From NCBI RefSeq assembly GCF_036850765.1, contig NC_089495.1:198656847-198720846 (forward strand): 64,000 nt of DNA, read 5' to 3'. Below are positions 33,112-44,590 of the stretch, piece after piece (positions within the stretch are counted from its first letter, which is position 1; every line of letters starts with the position of its first letter). The notes beneath the pieces were generated by a model, which saw only the letters and a list, made by a program, of their open reading frames with translations, was not told where the DNA came from and did not search any database. The stretch is from Saccopteryx bilineata. Lineage: Eukaryota > Chordata > Mammalia > Chiroptera > Emballonuridae. The translations under genes and the position numbers were made by a program.

Positions 33112-33690
33112 TCATTCTTGTCTAGCCAGTGTCAAGAAAGCCTAAAGAAAAATGAAAACGTAAGGGAGAGAGGGTCAGCAAAAGATGAATGGAGGGGGAA
33201 GGAGAGAGGGGAGAGATTTGATATCATTAGTCCTTATTCTGAATCTAAAACTAAATTGCATGCATCATCCTCATAGAATATTCACAGCAGCCTCTGTTCA
33301 TAAAAATGAGAAGGTTGGACTGGCAATGTCAGATCGCTTGTCCAAAGCCATATCATCCATGAAGGGGCAAGGTCAGGATTTGAATCAACTCTTGACTCTG
33401 TCTTCTGCACAACATGAAAAACAAAATGAGTTTGCTTTAAACCCATTTTTCCATTTCTGTAGCCACACTGGGCATCAGCCGTTAATCCCAAGTAAGACCT
33501 CAGAATCTTTACCAACACAGTGTTTCTGGAACATACCACCTTACTGTAAAATTTAGCGTTTAAAATCAGACTTTCTTTTCATGTTAGTTCCTGCATGATT
33601 AACCTGTTCCGGAACTCAAGGGGTTTTATTTCCAGTAGCTATTCTATTTGAAAAGTCTGGGTATGCATATAACAATTCATTGTGTGTGTG
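33112..33690. other. Unique sequence, no gene
   Basis: A 123-codon plus frame at 33185-33556 overlaps an 85-codon minus frame and is not recognised. 'cctcatagaatattcacagc' and 'gggcaaggtcaggatttgaa' at 33268-33385 hint at an old antisense MIR. Confidence 0.4.
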
Positions 33691-33692
33691 TA

Positions 33693-33858
33693 TGTTTATT
33701 GAATTTGAAGAGAAGGGGGGAGAGAGAAACATTAATTAGTTGTTCCACTTATTTATGAATTCATCAATTGCTCCTTGTATGTGCCCTGACAGGGGATTGA
33801 ACCTGCAACCTTGGCATAATCGAATGATACTCTAACCACCTGATCTACCCAGACAAGA
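33693..33858 (-). mobile_element. tRNA SINE, antisense
   Basis: 'tttattgaatttgaagagaa', 'gttccacttatttatgaat', 'tgtgccctgacaggggattg' and an antisense head 'gatactctaaccacctgatc'. A third tRNA-SINE type, also seen sense at 48190. Confidence 0.75.
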
Positions 33859-33935
33859 CTTACTGTGTTTTATACTTTGCACTTATGCAATTTTATATGT
33901 CAATTATAGCTTAATAAAACTGAAAAGGAATTAGT
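33859..33935 (+). mobile_element. L1 3' end fragment
   Basis: 'tatgtcaattatagcttaat' followed by 'aaaactgaaaagg' matches L1 3' ends ('GTCAATTATATCTCAATAAAACTG'). Confidence 0.5.
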
Positions 33936-34164
33936 ATTTGCCTTTTGCCAAATTAAAATAAATACAAAATACATTTAAAAAAACACCTCAGGGATTCTGA
34001 CTATTTACTGAGAGAAAAGAGAGAAAGAGAGGAAAGTAGAAAGTTGAATGGCATTTGATTCTCTAACCCAGACTGTGTAAAGACAGGAGTTACGGGGAAA
34101 GGTGCGAGCTATATTGGCAGGGAGGATGGTAAGTGATAATAAGGAAATACAAATGATGACAATT

Positions 34165-34300
34165 GCTATTATTGATTAAGTGCTGGCTATGAACCAGGGA
34201 CTTGCAGTAAGTGCCGTATGTGAGTTATTTCATGCACCCTTTGCACTGACTTAACAAATGAGGAAACTGAGGCACAATAGTGCCTGCCGTCCGGGCCATG
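34165..34300 (-). repeat. MIR SINE, antisense
   Basis: 'attaagtgctggctatgaac', 'tgagttatttcatgcaccct' and 'aatgaggaaactgaggcaca' are the antisense MIR blocks. Confidence 0.8.
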
Positions 34301-35481
34301 CACTGGAAGGTTAGGGCTAGGATTCCAAGGCAGGGTCTGGAACTGAGGTATTCACCATTAAATACAGCACGTGCAGCTTTAAAGGGATCTGCATCGTCAG
34401 ATACCCGGATCCACCAGGTCCCTCCCGCTGTGGGCACATTTCCCCTCTGCCACCACTCAGAAAGGGTCAGGGACTTATGAGATGAGGGTGGAGCACCAAA
34501 TCCCGCATCCTCCTGGCTTATTCAGAAGTTAGTCACGATTTCATTTCAGCCCTGGCCACTCCCTGCCCACTGCCATGGGAGAGCTGCCTGGTCACCGGGC
34601 GCCCCAGGGAGGAAGTGAGCACACGCAGGAAATGACTGGACATGGATTTCTGGGACCCTGGGACCAGCGATTGAGGGTTCCTGCTCTTTCCTTTCTTCTG
34701 CCTCTGTGGTGGGGTGGAGGGAGAGGAGCAGTCCCTAATTGTCCCCTCTGCATGGGGCCCACACAATTTCCCGAATGTTTCTTTCTCTCCTCAGCTCTGT
34801 GACGTGGCTCTTACAGACATCCCCAGTGTGAATTTCCAAGTGAGCAAGCTGAGATTCGGGGAGAAGGGTCTTGCAAACTTGCTTCTGTCCGACTCTCCGC
34901 TGGGTCCCCACAAGGAGAAATCAGGCCTGCGCATCGTTGAGGAAAAACCAGCGAGGAACCAATCAATCCACAGAAAGTGCAAGGCCTGTGTGTTTCAGCG
35001 AAATAAGTTTTGCACTTAGAGCCAATTTTGGGTTTAGCTTCCCTGGACCTCAGTTTCTTCACACTTCCTGTCGGCTTATAGCGAAGCTTCAGTGCATTGC
35101 GCGGACATAAATGTCAATAGGAGATCTTTCTCCCACTTCCTGCCATCATCAGGTCCATTGTGAAATCACAACATCTTTATTTCTCTGAGAACCGTAGGGT
35201 TTTACAAAGATGTATGTAGCAACGGAAACTTGGTTGGCATGAGTGCCAGTTGAGGAAGCATAAACATGTTTACAAACTGGGACTTGTCATCCAAGATGAA
35301 GGCAGCTTTATAGGATCTCACTGAGGGCCAGGGAGTTCTTTTGGTTTTTCTTGTATGATTTCTTATATTGACTAAGAGGAATGGCCCTGACAGTTGGCCT
35401 TCTCATGGCTGAACACGCATGCTCCAGGGTGAGCGATTACAAATAGGACCATCCCTTTCCAAGGGGCTCATGCAGACCTTT
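34301..35481. other. Unique sequence, no gene recognised
   Basis: Frames of 70-101 codons overlap on both strands at 34533-35110; none is recognised. Confidence 0.4.
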
Positions 35482-35635
35482 GACACTCAAGGTGTGGTCA
35501 GGGGACCAGCATCATTGTCATTTAAGACCTTCTTAGAAATGTAGACTCTCAGGCCCCATCTGACCTACTGAATCCGAAGTTGCATTTGAACAAGATCTCC
35601 GGGTGATTGGTGGGCACATTCCAGTTTGAGACACA
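35482..35635 (-). mobile_element. MER5A hAT-Charlie, antisense
   Basis: 'ggtgtggtcaggggaccagc', 'cttagaaatgtagactctca', 'ggccccatctgacctactga' and 'gggtgattggtgggcacatt' are the MER5A blocks in antisense order. Confidence 0.85.
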
Positions 35636-36507
35636 TGTTGATGTTGATGACTTCTTTTTTTCCCTTGTCTTTTTCTTCCTCTCCTCTTCTTCATTTCTAA
35701 ACCCTTAGTTTTGAGTGGAATTTTTCATTAAAATTAGGTTATAGTTTTTTCAGGGAGCTACCTCTCTGGGTGACATTTCAGAGGGTAGTGCCCACCACCC
35801 TGCTGGCCAAATGTTTCCAGGGGCCAAGGAACCTCCAACCTTTAATGCTATGACTTTAATCTATTTGCTCTGCTGCATTGGGAACTGTCAATCAAGCATA
35901 TCTAGGGCAGAAATATATTTTTCCTACAATGGAAGAGAAAATACCTTCACTCCAGAAAGGTGGCTCAATCAGTGTTTATCATCATTTTTATTGTTATGAT
36001 TTAAAAAGTATGCTGGAGCCCTTCTTACTTTTGATGTAGGGGAACCAGTCTGAACTGTTGTGAGCATCACTGGGCCACCAGAGGCTCCAGAAGGAGAAGA
36101 GAATTGGCCTTTGATGTGGGTGCACGGCCGATAGGCTGGGGAAGATGGCAGAGCAAAGGGCAGCGTCTGGGTGCCCGCAACCCAGACAGAGTTGGCGAGA
36201 GGTAGAGAGTGAGGTGTCTGTCTGGGGTGGTGATGAGAGAGAGGGCCGAGGAAAGGACCTGTGGGAAGGGGGTTATTAGTGTATCCTCACCTGTGTTGGC
36301 TCAGAGATCCAGTCTTCTAAGCTCTGGTTTGGTCTGTCTGACACTTGTGATTACCCACACCCAGAGCCGTCACACAAGTGGAAACACGCCTGCCTTCTCC
36401 AAGTGCCCTTTCTAGCTAGTGGGAAGAAAGCCTGTTCCGTGACCTGGGCTCTTCCTCGCATAGGGTCCTTTCACGGAATCTCTACGTACAGCTCCATCAC
36501 GGGTAGA
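35636..36507. other. Unique sequence
   Basis: No gene, RNA or repeat is recognised. Confidence 0.4.
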
Positions 36508-36930
36508 AGTCTCTCAAAAACATACGTTCAAATCCTGATCACCAGAACTTATGAACTCGACCTTATTAGGAAACAGGGTTTTTGCAGATATGAACAGGTT
36601 CAGATGAGGTCATACTGGATTACAGTGGACCCTAATTCAATGACTGGTACCTCTCGGACTGGTACCTGCAGGGACTCTCGGACCTGCAGGGAGAGGCCAC
36701 GTGACGATGGAGGTGGAGATTGGAGCAATGCAGCCACAGGCCAAGAACAGCAGGAACTGCTGGCCGCCACCAGGAACGAGGAGAGGACAGGGAGGATCCT
36801 CCCTTAGAGTCTGGAGAGAAAGCATCGCCTTACCTGCACATAGACTTTAGAATTCCAGGCTCTTGAACTGTGAGAAAATAAATTTGCCTTGTTTTAAGCC
36901 ACTCACTAGCAAAGTAGTGCAAGCTCCTAA
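36508..36930 (+). mobile_element. MaLR-type LTR, sense
   Basis: 'aatcctgatcaccagaactt', 'gaccttattaggaaacaggg', 'cagatgaggtcatactggat', 'gaactgtgagaaaataaatt' and 'tttaagccactcactagc' are MST/MLT LTR landmarks; the polyadenylation signal AATAAA is near 36878. A local duplication of GACTGGTACCT (36642-36652, 36657-36667) and of the GGACCTGCAGGG area expands the middle. No internal retroviral gene is present. Confidence 0.75.
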
Positions 36931-37247
36931 GAACACAGGGGACCCCTGATGCCTAAGAGATGGTGGCGAGGGCCCCATGTGTATGTTGGGGGTGGGTTGT
37001 TGAATGGAGGACCCTCTAGCACGCCGAGAGCATTACTATGATAGGGCAGCTCAATGGCTAGTGATGCTCTGGGACCCTGGCCATAACACAGAGGTTTAAT
37101 TTGCCCAAGATCTGTGTCCAGTTTACCTCGGTATGAGAACACCCATCACTCAAAACGTGTCTAATCTCACACGCATCTCACAAAGCTCTTGGCCATTGAT
37201 TCGGGAAGGAAAAAAAAAATGTCCCAGTCTCTAACTTTCTCTAAGGC
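36931..37247. other. Unique sequence
   Basis: Nothing recognised. Confidence 0.4.
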
Positions 37248-37313
37248 TTTGGTCATCTGTAACTGGCCAGAGGAATGGCCTTTGGTCATCTGTAACTGGC
37301 CAGAGGAATGGCC
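37248..37313 (+). repeat. Perfect 33-bp tandem duplication
   Basis: TTTGGTCATCTGTAACTGG...GGAATGGCC occurs twice in a row (37248-37280, 37281-37313) with no mismatch. Confidence 0.95.
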
Positions 37314-37379
37314 TTCAAGGTCCAAAAGTTAGTTATGGTTTCGGAGCAATTTCCCCTATTTCTGATTTTGCAATTGCAG

Positions 37380-37720
37380 AAGGCAGCCTGCCGAGCATTT
37401 GCATGAACTACTTTTCATCCGGGTGCTGTGAGCCACCCAGCACTCTCCGCAGATGAGTCACAGGCAGCAGAGGCGTCTTCTGCAGCTCCTGCACCCTCCC
37501 CAGCGGGCCTCCGCCCCCTCCCTGAGCTCTGCCTCATTTGCTCCTGGGCAAAACTCAGTCTAGCTGCAAATTTGGCGCCTGCCTGCATGTGTGTAATTGG
37601 GTTGGATTTACATTAAGAGGGTTCCCTGTGGTGAAAACCACACTGCTATTTCCAATCTGAAGCTGCATAAAACATTCAATTTTCTAAGTCTCCGTCAGCT
37701 GTTAGCGCTGTGAAAAACAG
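37380..37720. promoter_or_regulatory. Possible enhancer-like conserved block
   Basis: Unique, non-repetitive. Contains a perfect octamer ATTTGCAT (37397-37404), AP-1 TGAGTCA (37454-37460) and an inverted RUNX-type pair TGTGGT-GAAA-ACCACA (37627-37642). No coding frame longer than 62 codons. Enhancer role is inferred from motif density only. Confidence 0.3.
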
Positions 37721-37969
37721 GATCGGCCCGAATGGATGGGAGGATCCTACTCAGTGCGGAAAACTCCAGATGATCTGTGCTACCGGAGGGGATCGTACTA
37801 CATGGTGGTGGATAATGAAGCATTGTTCATCTCAGTATCCACTCACTCATTCAACAGGCACATGGGAGAACCCAGTCTGAGTGAGGCACTCTGCTGAGTG
37901 TCCAATCATATCAGGTCCTTCCTCAGCAACAAACCCTTCTAACTGGCTTCTTTTTGCAAAATCTAAATG

Positions 37970-38188
37970 TGGGATTGGCAAACTCTTTTTCTGTAAAGGG
38001 CTGGATAGTGTATCTTTTAGGCTTTGTGGGCTATGAGGTGTCTGTCGCAAGTGCTCAGCTCTGATTTTGTACCTTGAAGGAAGCCACAGTGTGCATATAG
38101 ATGGGTGTAACTGTGTCCTAATAAAATCTGTTTATAATAACAGACAGCAGGCCAGTCATGGCCTGTGGGCCATAGTTTGCTGACCTCC
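37970..38188 (+). mobile_element. Ancient non-autonomous hAT element
   Basis: 'tggcaaactctttttctgta', 'aagggctggatagtgtatct', 'ttaggctttgtgggc', 'cctaataaaatctgtttata' and 'ggcctgtgggccatagtttg' match the placental hAT repeat with ends of the 'CAGGGGTCGGCAAAC' type. A second copy lies at 63317. Confidence 0.8.
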
Positions 38189-38214
38189 TCCAAATGCCCG
38201 ACTTTGTCCTGCTG

Positions 38215-38740
38215 AGCCCCGTGACAGGCTTTCTGTCTGCACCCTCCTGTTGGCCATACACGGCTCTCCTGACTGATCATTCTACTCCAAGTGCAGTAAC
38301 TTCCTTTCAGCTCCAAGAACCACCGAGCTTCTCCTTGCCTCAGGACCTTTGCAGATTCTAGTCTCTGCGCGTGGAAATTCTCTCCTCTTGGCTTTTGGCC
38401 AAGGTACTTTTTTTCATTCTTGATGTAGGAACGGGAGCTCCTCGGATGTCAACCTTTGTGTCTTCAGTGACATCCTCCTTGAATGGTGCCTCCTTTGAGA
38501 GCTCAGCCCATGAAAAACTGCTTCCTTCAGCTTCTCTCCTCTCCACTGGAAGATGGACAGTGGACCTTAATTATCTTATTGTTGACTTGGACTGTGGCTC
38601 TGGTTTCTGTCTCCCGCCCCAATTGAATTTAAGCCCCGATGAGGGCTGATTCTCTGTCTGTCTCATTATTATTTTATCCTGGGCATGGGCTTGGTATATA
38701 GAAGCGTCTCAATTTAAAAAGAGCAAATATTTCAGACCTC
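38215..38740 (+). repeat. L2 LINE 3' region
   Basis: 'ttgcctcaggacctttgcag', 'gtgacatcctccttgaatgg', 'gaatttaagccccgatgagg' and 'gggcatgggcttggtatata' follow the L2 order over about 500 bp. Confidence 0.75.
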
Positions 38741-38744
38741 TCCA

Positions 38745-38860
38745 CAAATAGTTATTTGATCAATAGAAGATAGTCCTGACCTCAGGGAGCTCACAGTCAA
38801 ATGGGAGAGTCAGGCAAATGAACAAGCACACATGTGACGCGAGGAGGGCTGTGACAGGTG
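38745..38860 (+). repeat. Ancient repeat fragment
   Basis: 'gacctcagggagctcacagt' resembles the common '...CTCATGGAGCTTACAGTC' mammalian repeat. Confidence 0.4.
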
Positions 38861-39069
38861 CATGTCTGAATGACGGGGTGCCGGAGGGATTGCTGAGCAT
38901 GAGGGCTGTCAGAGTCAGGCGGTCCAGTGGGGGGTGGGGAATAAAGCCAGTTCAAAGGGACAGACACACAGAGAGAAGCATGACTATGGAACAAGGCCGG
39001 TCGACACCCAGTTCCACTGTGTACAGACAGGAGCAACGAAAGAAGGGAGCAGGTCATGAATATTTACAG

Positions 39070-39290
39070 AGCGTGAACCAAGAGTCAGCTACTCTGCAGG
39101 GAATTTTGCATACCTTTCTTATAACAGCCTCAATGTCAATATTCTTTGTAATAAATGTTAAATAAATATGAATATTGTTCTTATTCTACAGCGATAGACA
39201 CCGAGGATCAGAGAGGGTAAGTGATCACACAGGCCTTTGTCACACAGCTGGTAAGTCAGGATTCATACCTAAGTCTTCTTTGGTCTTTAG
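39070..39290 (-). repeat. MIR SINE, antisense
   Basis: 'ccttggat'-type ends are lost, but 'gatcagagagggtaagtgat', 'cacacagctggtaagtcagg' and 'attcatacctaagtcttct' are clear antisense MIR. Confidence 0.75.
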
Positions 39291-39514
39291 CATGTGACCC
39301 TGAGATGGGGGATAGGGACAACATCTGTATTAATTAACCTGCAGTTTTCTGTTCCTTCTGTTCCTGTTTCCTTCTCTCCACATCTTGCCCTCAATTTAAT
39401 TATCTTCCTTTCCCTCTCTCTAATAGGCTGCTGAAACCCTCGGGTTAGCTGTTTGCCTCCGCCCATGCCCTGTGCTCAGGGAGCTTCTCATCAGCTGTAT
39501 GCACGTGATTCCAT

Positions 39515-39615
39515 GGTTTCATTTAATCCTCATGACAATCACATTGCAGCGGAACCAGCCATCCCATTTTACAGACGCATTCACTGAGGCTAGAGAAGGC
39601 TAACAGCTCATCACG
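39515..39615 (-). repeat. MIR SINE, antisense
   Basis: 'catttaatcctcatgacaat' and 'ccattttacagacgcattca' are antisense MIR blocks. Confidence 0.7.
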
Positions 39616-40814
39616 GTCTCCCAGCCACCGAGAGCTGGAGGCCCATCCCGGCGCTGTGCCCACTGGCTCGGCTCCCCACCATGGCTTCGGCACCCCAAAG
39701 GCTGCAGGAGGTGGGGCACAGGGCTCCAAGAAGGTGACAAGGGAGCTGACTTCAGCCAGCCTCTTCAGATGGGGACCGCCCCTCCTACATGAGCCTCTGT
39801 GAGGAGAAATGGGAGCACACCTGTCTAAGCAGGGCCGTGCCATCAATTGCCCGAGGAGAAGCTATTAGATATATGAGGAAATTCTTAGGCGATTCTACTA
39901 GGGAAAAAAGTGCTTACTCCCCCCCCCCCCCAAGTGTTCATATAAACCTTCTGGGCTCGGGAGCCGAGAGGCAGCCGTGTCTGAAAGCCGGCCGGCCTCC
40001 TTCTCCCTGGGGGACCGGGAGTGATTTGATTCCGTTGGCTAACGTTGTTCGAGGCCGACTTCATCTCCCCCAGTACTCATCAGAGCTGCTAATAGGCCCT
40101 TCAGAGCTCATAAAGAGATGACCAAATCTGGGGCCGGGGGACTCTAGCTCATTTATCTTCCGCAGGCCCGATCAGATCTGATTTTGTATGCTGACGGCTT
40201 AGTGCTCCAGTGCGGTCTAGCCCGCTTCTCAGACACCTGCTTGGTGTGGCTGGGCCTGAGGGTCCCCAGGAGGGGCTGAGGCCCTCTGACCCTCTAGAGT
40301 CTCACTGTTCTGATGTGGCAGACAGACACTTACCTGCCAGCCGTATCGATCTGTGGACGAGAAAATGAAAGCATTTAGGCTTGGAAGGAAACGATGAAGT
40401 GCTCCCTAATGGGAATGTCAGTTACCACTCGGGGTCTCCGTGTGTGCCGTCTCTCTGTGAGCGCACGCATGTGCACAGCCGTACGATCCCGTGGCCTCTT
40501 GTTATGTCCGCGTCAGTGAATTCGCAGGCTTAAGAACGGGGATGGTGTGAAACAAACGTGAAGTCACAGACACAGAGATACCGCCCTGTACCCCAAATAC
40601 CTTCTCCTGATTCGTATTTGCAACTTTTAAAGACCTAATCATGTTCCCAACATTTTAATAAATTTTCTTTTTCATAAACATCACTAGTTTATCTAGTTAG
40701 AAGAGACACTGTGCACAAAAAACAACTGGGGGAGGATTTCATCAACTATATTTAACCCATTTGTTCTTCAATCAATGAAACGGTGTCGGGGGCGACCATG
40801 ACCATCACTAGCTA
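39616..40814. other. Mostly unique
   Basis: Contains a run of 12 C at about 39920-39931. The block at about 40085-40215 is unique and could be conserved non-coding DNA. No gene is recognised. Confidence 0.4.
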
Positions 40815-40927
40815 GTATTTGAGTGCTTTTGGTGTGCCAGGTGCATGCTGATCAGTTACTGCTCATAAAAAACTCTGCAAGCATGAATGGCACCATTTTA
40901 CAGATGAGGAAAATGAGGTTTGAGGAA
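40815..40927 (-). repeat. MIR SINE, antisense, left part
   Basis: 'tggtgtgccaggtgcatgct' and 'ccattttacagatgaggaaa' are antisense MIR; the rest appears at 41505 after an inserted element. Confidence 0.7.
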
Positions 40928-41504
40928 TGTCCTGGTTAGCTGTTGCTGTGTAACAAGCTATCACACAACTCAATAGCACACACACACACACACACACACA
41001 CAAACATCCATTTCAGTGATCTCATCTATTGTGTGGATCAGGAATTTGAGAAGAACATAGAAGGCCGGCTTCCCTGCTCTGTGATGTCTGGGCATTGGCT
41101 GCGGTTTCGTGAATGTCTGGAGTAACTGGAACAGTTGAACAAGAGGATCTCCTTTCAAGATGGCTTCTTCATGGCCATGTCTGGAGCCTGGGTGGGGTTG
41201 GACTAAGGCTGGGCTAAGTGGGAGCTATAGACTGGGGTATCTACTGTGGTCACTCCAGCATGGTGGTCTCGTGACAGTTGGCCTTATGTGGTGGCACAGG
41301 ACTCCAAGAGTGAGTGTTGCTAGAGAACCAGGCAGAAGTCCCGTGACCTTTTATGATCTATTCTTGGAAGTCACATAGAATCACTTCTGCTGAACTATAT
41401 TGGCCCTAGTTGTGTCAGGTCCACTCACATTTGTGGGAAGGAAAAACATAGTCTCCACATCTCAATGGGAGAAGAGCCAAAGAACTGGGTACCATCCTTC
41501 AAAA
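40928..41504. mobile_element. Ancient placental interspersed repeat inserted in a MIR
   Basis: 'gttagctgttgctgtgtaac', 'ggatcaggaatttgagaaga', 'gtctggagcctgggtggggt', 'ccagcatggtggtctcgtga', 'actccaagagtgagtgttgc' and 'gaagtcacatagaatcactt' are blocks of a widespread mammalian repeat whose name I cannot give with certainty (possibly LTR-derived). It carries a (CA)n run at 40979-41002 and separates two halves of one MIR. Confidence 0.65.
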
Positions 41505-41580
41505 CTGCACCAGAGAGGTTAATTCACCTGCCCGAAATAGCAGAGCGGGGAAGAGACACAGAGTTTTGAAGGCAAGTTGT
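41505..41580 (-). repeat. MIR SINE, antisense, right part
   Basis: 'agagaggttaattcacctgc' continues the antisense MIR ('AGAGAGGTTAAGTAACTTGC') from 40927. Confidence 0.65.
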
Positions 41581-43040
41581 CCTAGCGACCATACGAGACT
41601 GCCAGCATGGCTAGACATGCACTGGATGCTAAATTACGTCAGTAAAACATGATCCATTTTAATGGATGTTATCCATCAGTAGGGCAGACAAAATGATGGA
41701 CAAGGTACGTGCATTCTTCACAGAGGGGATGTGAGAACGGCGAGAATCTGGAACCGGGCTGTGAGAAGGAAGTTTCAGGTAGGTGCGCCGTCAGGAGTGT
41801 TTGCACAAACAGACTTAAAGCCAAGATGCCTTCAGAATGCAGAGGAATTGAAAAGTTCTTCTTTACCTAAGTCTCTGCATTTATTCTGTGGCAAAGTTCG
41901 TACCCTCGTTGTTGAAAATACGCACGGTGGCCAGACACCAGCCACTTGGCTCAAAGACTCTCCACAAATGCAGGCAGAATCCATAAAGACCTGGGGCTGG
42001 AGTTTGCCAAGAACTTATGTGAGTCTGTGGAGCCTGTGTCTGCCTGTGCTCAGCCCAGAACCAGCCTGAGGGCTTGCGGGAGGAATAAAGAGTGTGCTTC
42101 CAGGAAAACTGGGCTGGGCTCAGAGCTTGTTGAGTCTGCGACCTGCCTACAAAATTGAAGGGTCTTTGGTGGTGATACCTCCTGCAATTTTCTTTATGGG
42201 AGATAAAGTTATAGGGAGGGAGTGACTTCTGAGGGTGCAGAATGGGCAAGGGGCAAAGAGAGAGGTACAGACAGATTCATGGGCGTCGCTGGTGCCCAGT
42301 TGAAGCTCTTAATCCAAGTGTTGGACAAAGCGCTCTGGCTTTGCCTTTGATTGGCATCTGGACCAAAGGAGCACCGACTAGCCAGACCTGTTCTGGCCAG
42401 CCAGGGCAGGGCAGGGAGCTGCCGGCTTCACGGAAGAGGCAGGCTTATTCCCAGGTCTGCAGTCGGCTTCCTTGGAGACTGGAGGGTTGTGCAAGGAAGA
42501 AGCAGCTTGTTGGGGACCACGGCGGGCTCTGAGCTCACCATCCAAGGAGGTGGCCTATCCGGTGGTCCCTGCAGGCGGGGACTCGGGTTTGCTGGTGGGC
42601 TCAGGTTCATGATTCACTCTGATGAGCAGTGTGTTTGGGTGACACCAAGTGAGGTCTCTCCCGCTGAGACAAGGTGCAGGCTTGTCCTGTAACAATCAGA
42701 GCCGGGGTGTGTGAAGAACCCTGCACTGTGCTAAAAATTTCATGTCCAGTGGGTTCTCCCTGAACCAGGATTCCAGTCCCAGCAGCTTTATTGGGGGGAA
42801 GTTGAACACAGATGAGAAAACGAGAGAATGACAAAGGAAGTGAGAGCAGCCACCGGAGACTGTGGTCTCGAGCCAGGTCTCAGGGCGGGGGGTGGGCGCT
42901 CGCTCCTGTGGGGCAGCTCCGGACCACTGTGCAAAGCACCCACCCGGGAGTCAGGGATTTACACACCAGGTGCCGCGGTCACGGCAGGAAGCCTGCTCCT
43001 GGCAGTGAATTGCCTTAGCACGTTTGGCCTTCTGCATGCT
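41581..43040. other. Unique sequence
   Basis: Open frames of 60-122 codons overlap on both strands; no recognised gene. Confidence 0.4.
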
Positions 43041-43200
43041 TGCATGCACGTGTGTGCACACATGCATACACACATACACACATGCATACACACGCACACA
43101 CATGCATATACACGCACACACATGCATACACACACGCACACACATGCATACACACACGCACACACATGCATACACACACACATGCATACACACGCACACA
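43041..43200 (+). repeat. 160-bp alternating pyrimidine-purine minisatellite
   Basis: Every base alternates pyrimidine and purine without a break for 160 bp. The tract consists of ACACATGCATACACACGC-like units of about 18 bp. Frames on both strands encode His-Thr or Val-Cys repeats and are artefacts. Confidence 0.95.
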
Positions 43201-43551
43201 AATGAAACTTTCTATAATTTTGGCCAAATTTAAAAGCAAATTGACCCTCGGACATAGAGATGCCGACCGTGAGAACTGGAAATCCAACTGAGCTCCTCGA
43301 TAGCCCAGAGGGGCCGGGTGGGACCCGAGGGACATTGTAGCACTAAATCCTCAGGCGGGGAAGAGGCTGTTTAGACCCATTTATAGGCAGAAAACTCACT
43401 TTGGTTGAGGTTGCACCTCAGTTGGGGTTGCTGGGGTTTGAGTTAAGGGCACAAACCATAGGACAAGAGCAGAGCCCATGATTTAAACCAGGAAATTGTA
43501 TTGCTTCCTTGTGTGTAAAATTATAAAAGTTAATTAAAAAAAAGAAAAACA
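43201..43551. other. Unique sequence
   Basis: Nothing recognised. Confidence 0.4.
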
Positions 43552-43865
43552 GCCTGACCAGGCAGTGGCGCAGTGTGTAAAGCGTCAGACTAGGATGCAG
43601 AGGACCCAGATTCGAGACCCCGAGGACACCAGCTTGAGTGTGGGCTCATCTAGTTTGAGCAAAAGCTCACCAGCTTGAGCCGAAGGTCGCTGACTTGAGC
43701 AAGGGGTTACTCAGTCTGCTGAAGGCCCCAGGTCAAGGCACATATGGGAAAGTAATCAATGAACAACTAAGGTGCTGCAACAAAGAATTGATGTTTCTCA
43801 TCTCTCTCCCTCCTGTCTGTCTATCCCTATCTGCCCCTCTCTCTGACTCTGTGATTAAAAAAAAG
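43552..43865 (+). mobile_element. tRNA SINE with long body, sense
   Basis: GCCTGACCAGGCAGTGGCGC head, 'ATTCGAGACCCC' B-box region, 'CACCAGCTTGAG' modules, 'AAGGCACATATGGGAAAGTA', 'CAATGAACAACTAAGGTGCT' and a CT-rich end with A(8). Confidence 0.9.
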
Positions 43866-44590
43866 ATAGTTTGACCCTGAGGAACAGAGTCTGGGTTATA
43901 AAACCCTCCCACCCTGTGAGAGAACCAGAGGTAGGAGTATGCCGAGCTGGGGCTCCGGGAGCCTGGTGCCTCATGGAGACATGGCCTCCAGTTTTCACAA
44001 GGAAGGACAGGAATTGGAAATGGGCGGCGTCGGGAGTTTGAGCCAGACACTGATGGGAATGGGCAGGGAGGAGGTCAGAAGTAAAGAGTGGAGGTCCTGG
44101 TAGGTTCCACTGGGAGGTGTGTGGGTTTGTCAAGCTGGCTGGAGGAAGAGGTCAAGGTGACCCTGTGTCCCTCCCATCCCTGTACCTTGAGCGGTGCGTC
44201 CCAGGTCAATATTAGATCATCACCACCCACATCCACCCCAACTGCTTTCTTGCTCTTCTAAAATTACTCTCAAGTTCATCAAGAAGATGCCCTTGAAGCC
44301 TGGCCACATCTTCCTTCTAAATCCTTGGTGCGCTACACGCAGTCTGAAGACCTTCCTCCCTTGTCCCCGTCTCCCAGCTATGGAGGCTGTTTTAATTAAA
44401 TGCAGGCACACCTAGCCCTTGAGGATCAAGGGATCAATGAACAACTTCTAATTGTTTTCAGCACTTCCTTCCTAACTCTCACTAACTAACATTCCCACTG
44501 GACACCATTGCTCTGCTAGCTTATCTGAGGACCTAGCATGCTGGGGTGGTAACTTCAGTTCCAGGGTGGGCATGAAAATACTCATAAGCA
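43866..44590. other. Mostly unique; weak L2-like segment at 44220-44415
   Basis: 'catcttccttctaaatcctt' and 'cctccagctatgg'-like words at 44300-44390 weakly recall L2. No gene. Confidence 0.35.

Noticed and set aside
43041..43200. CRISPR-like array of 18-bp repeats
   Set aside because: No unique spacers; a simple minisatellite in a mammalian genome.
42828..43335. His/Thr-rich and Cys/Val-rich frames
   Set aside because: Translations of the alternating CA/TG minisatellite.
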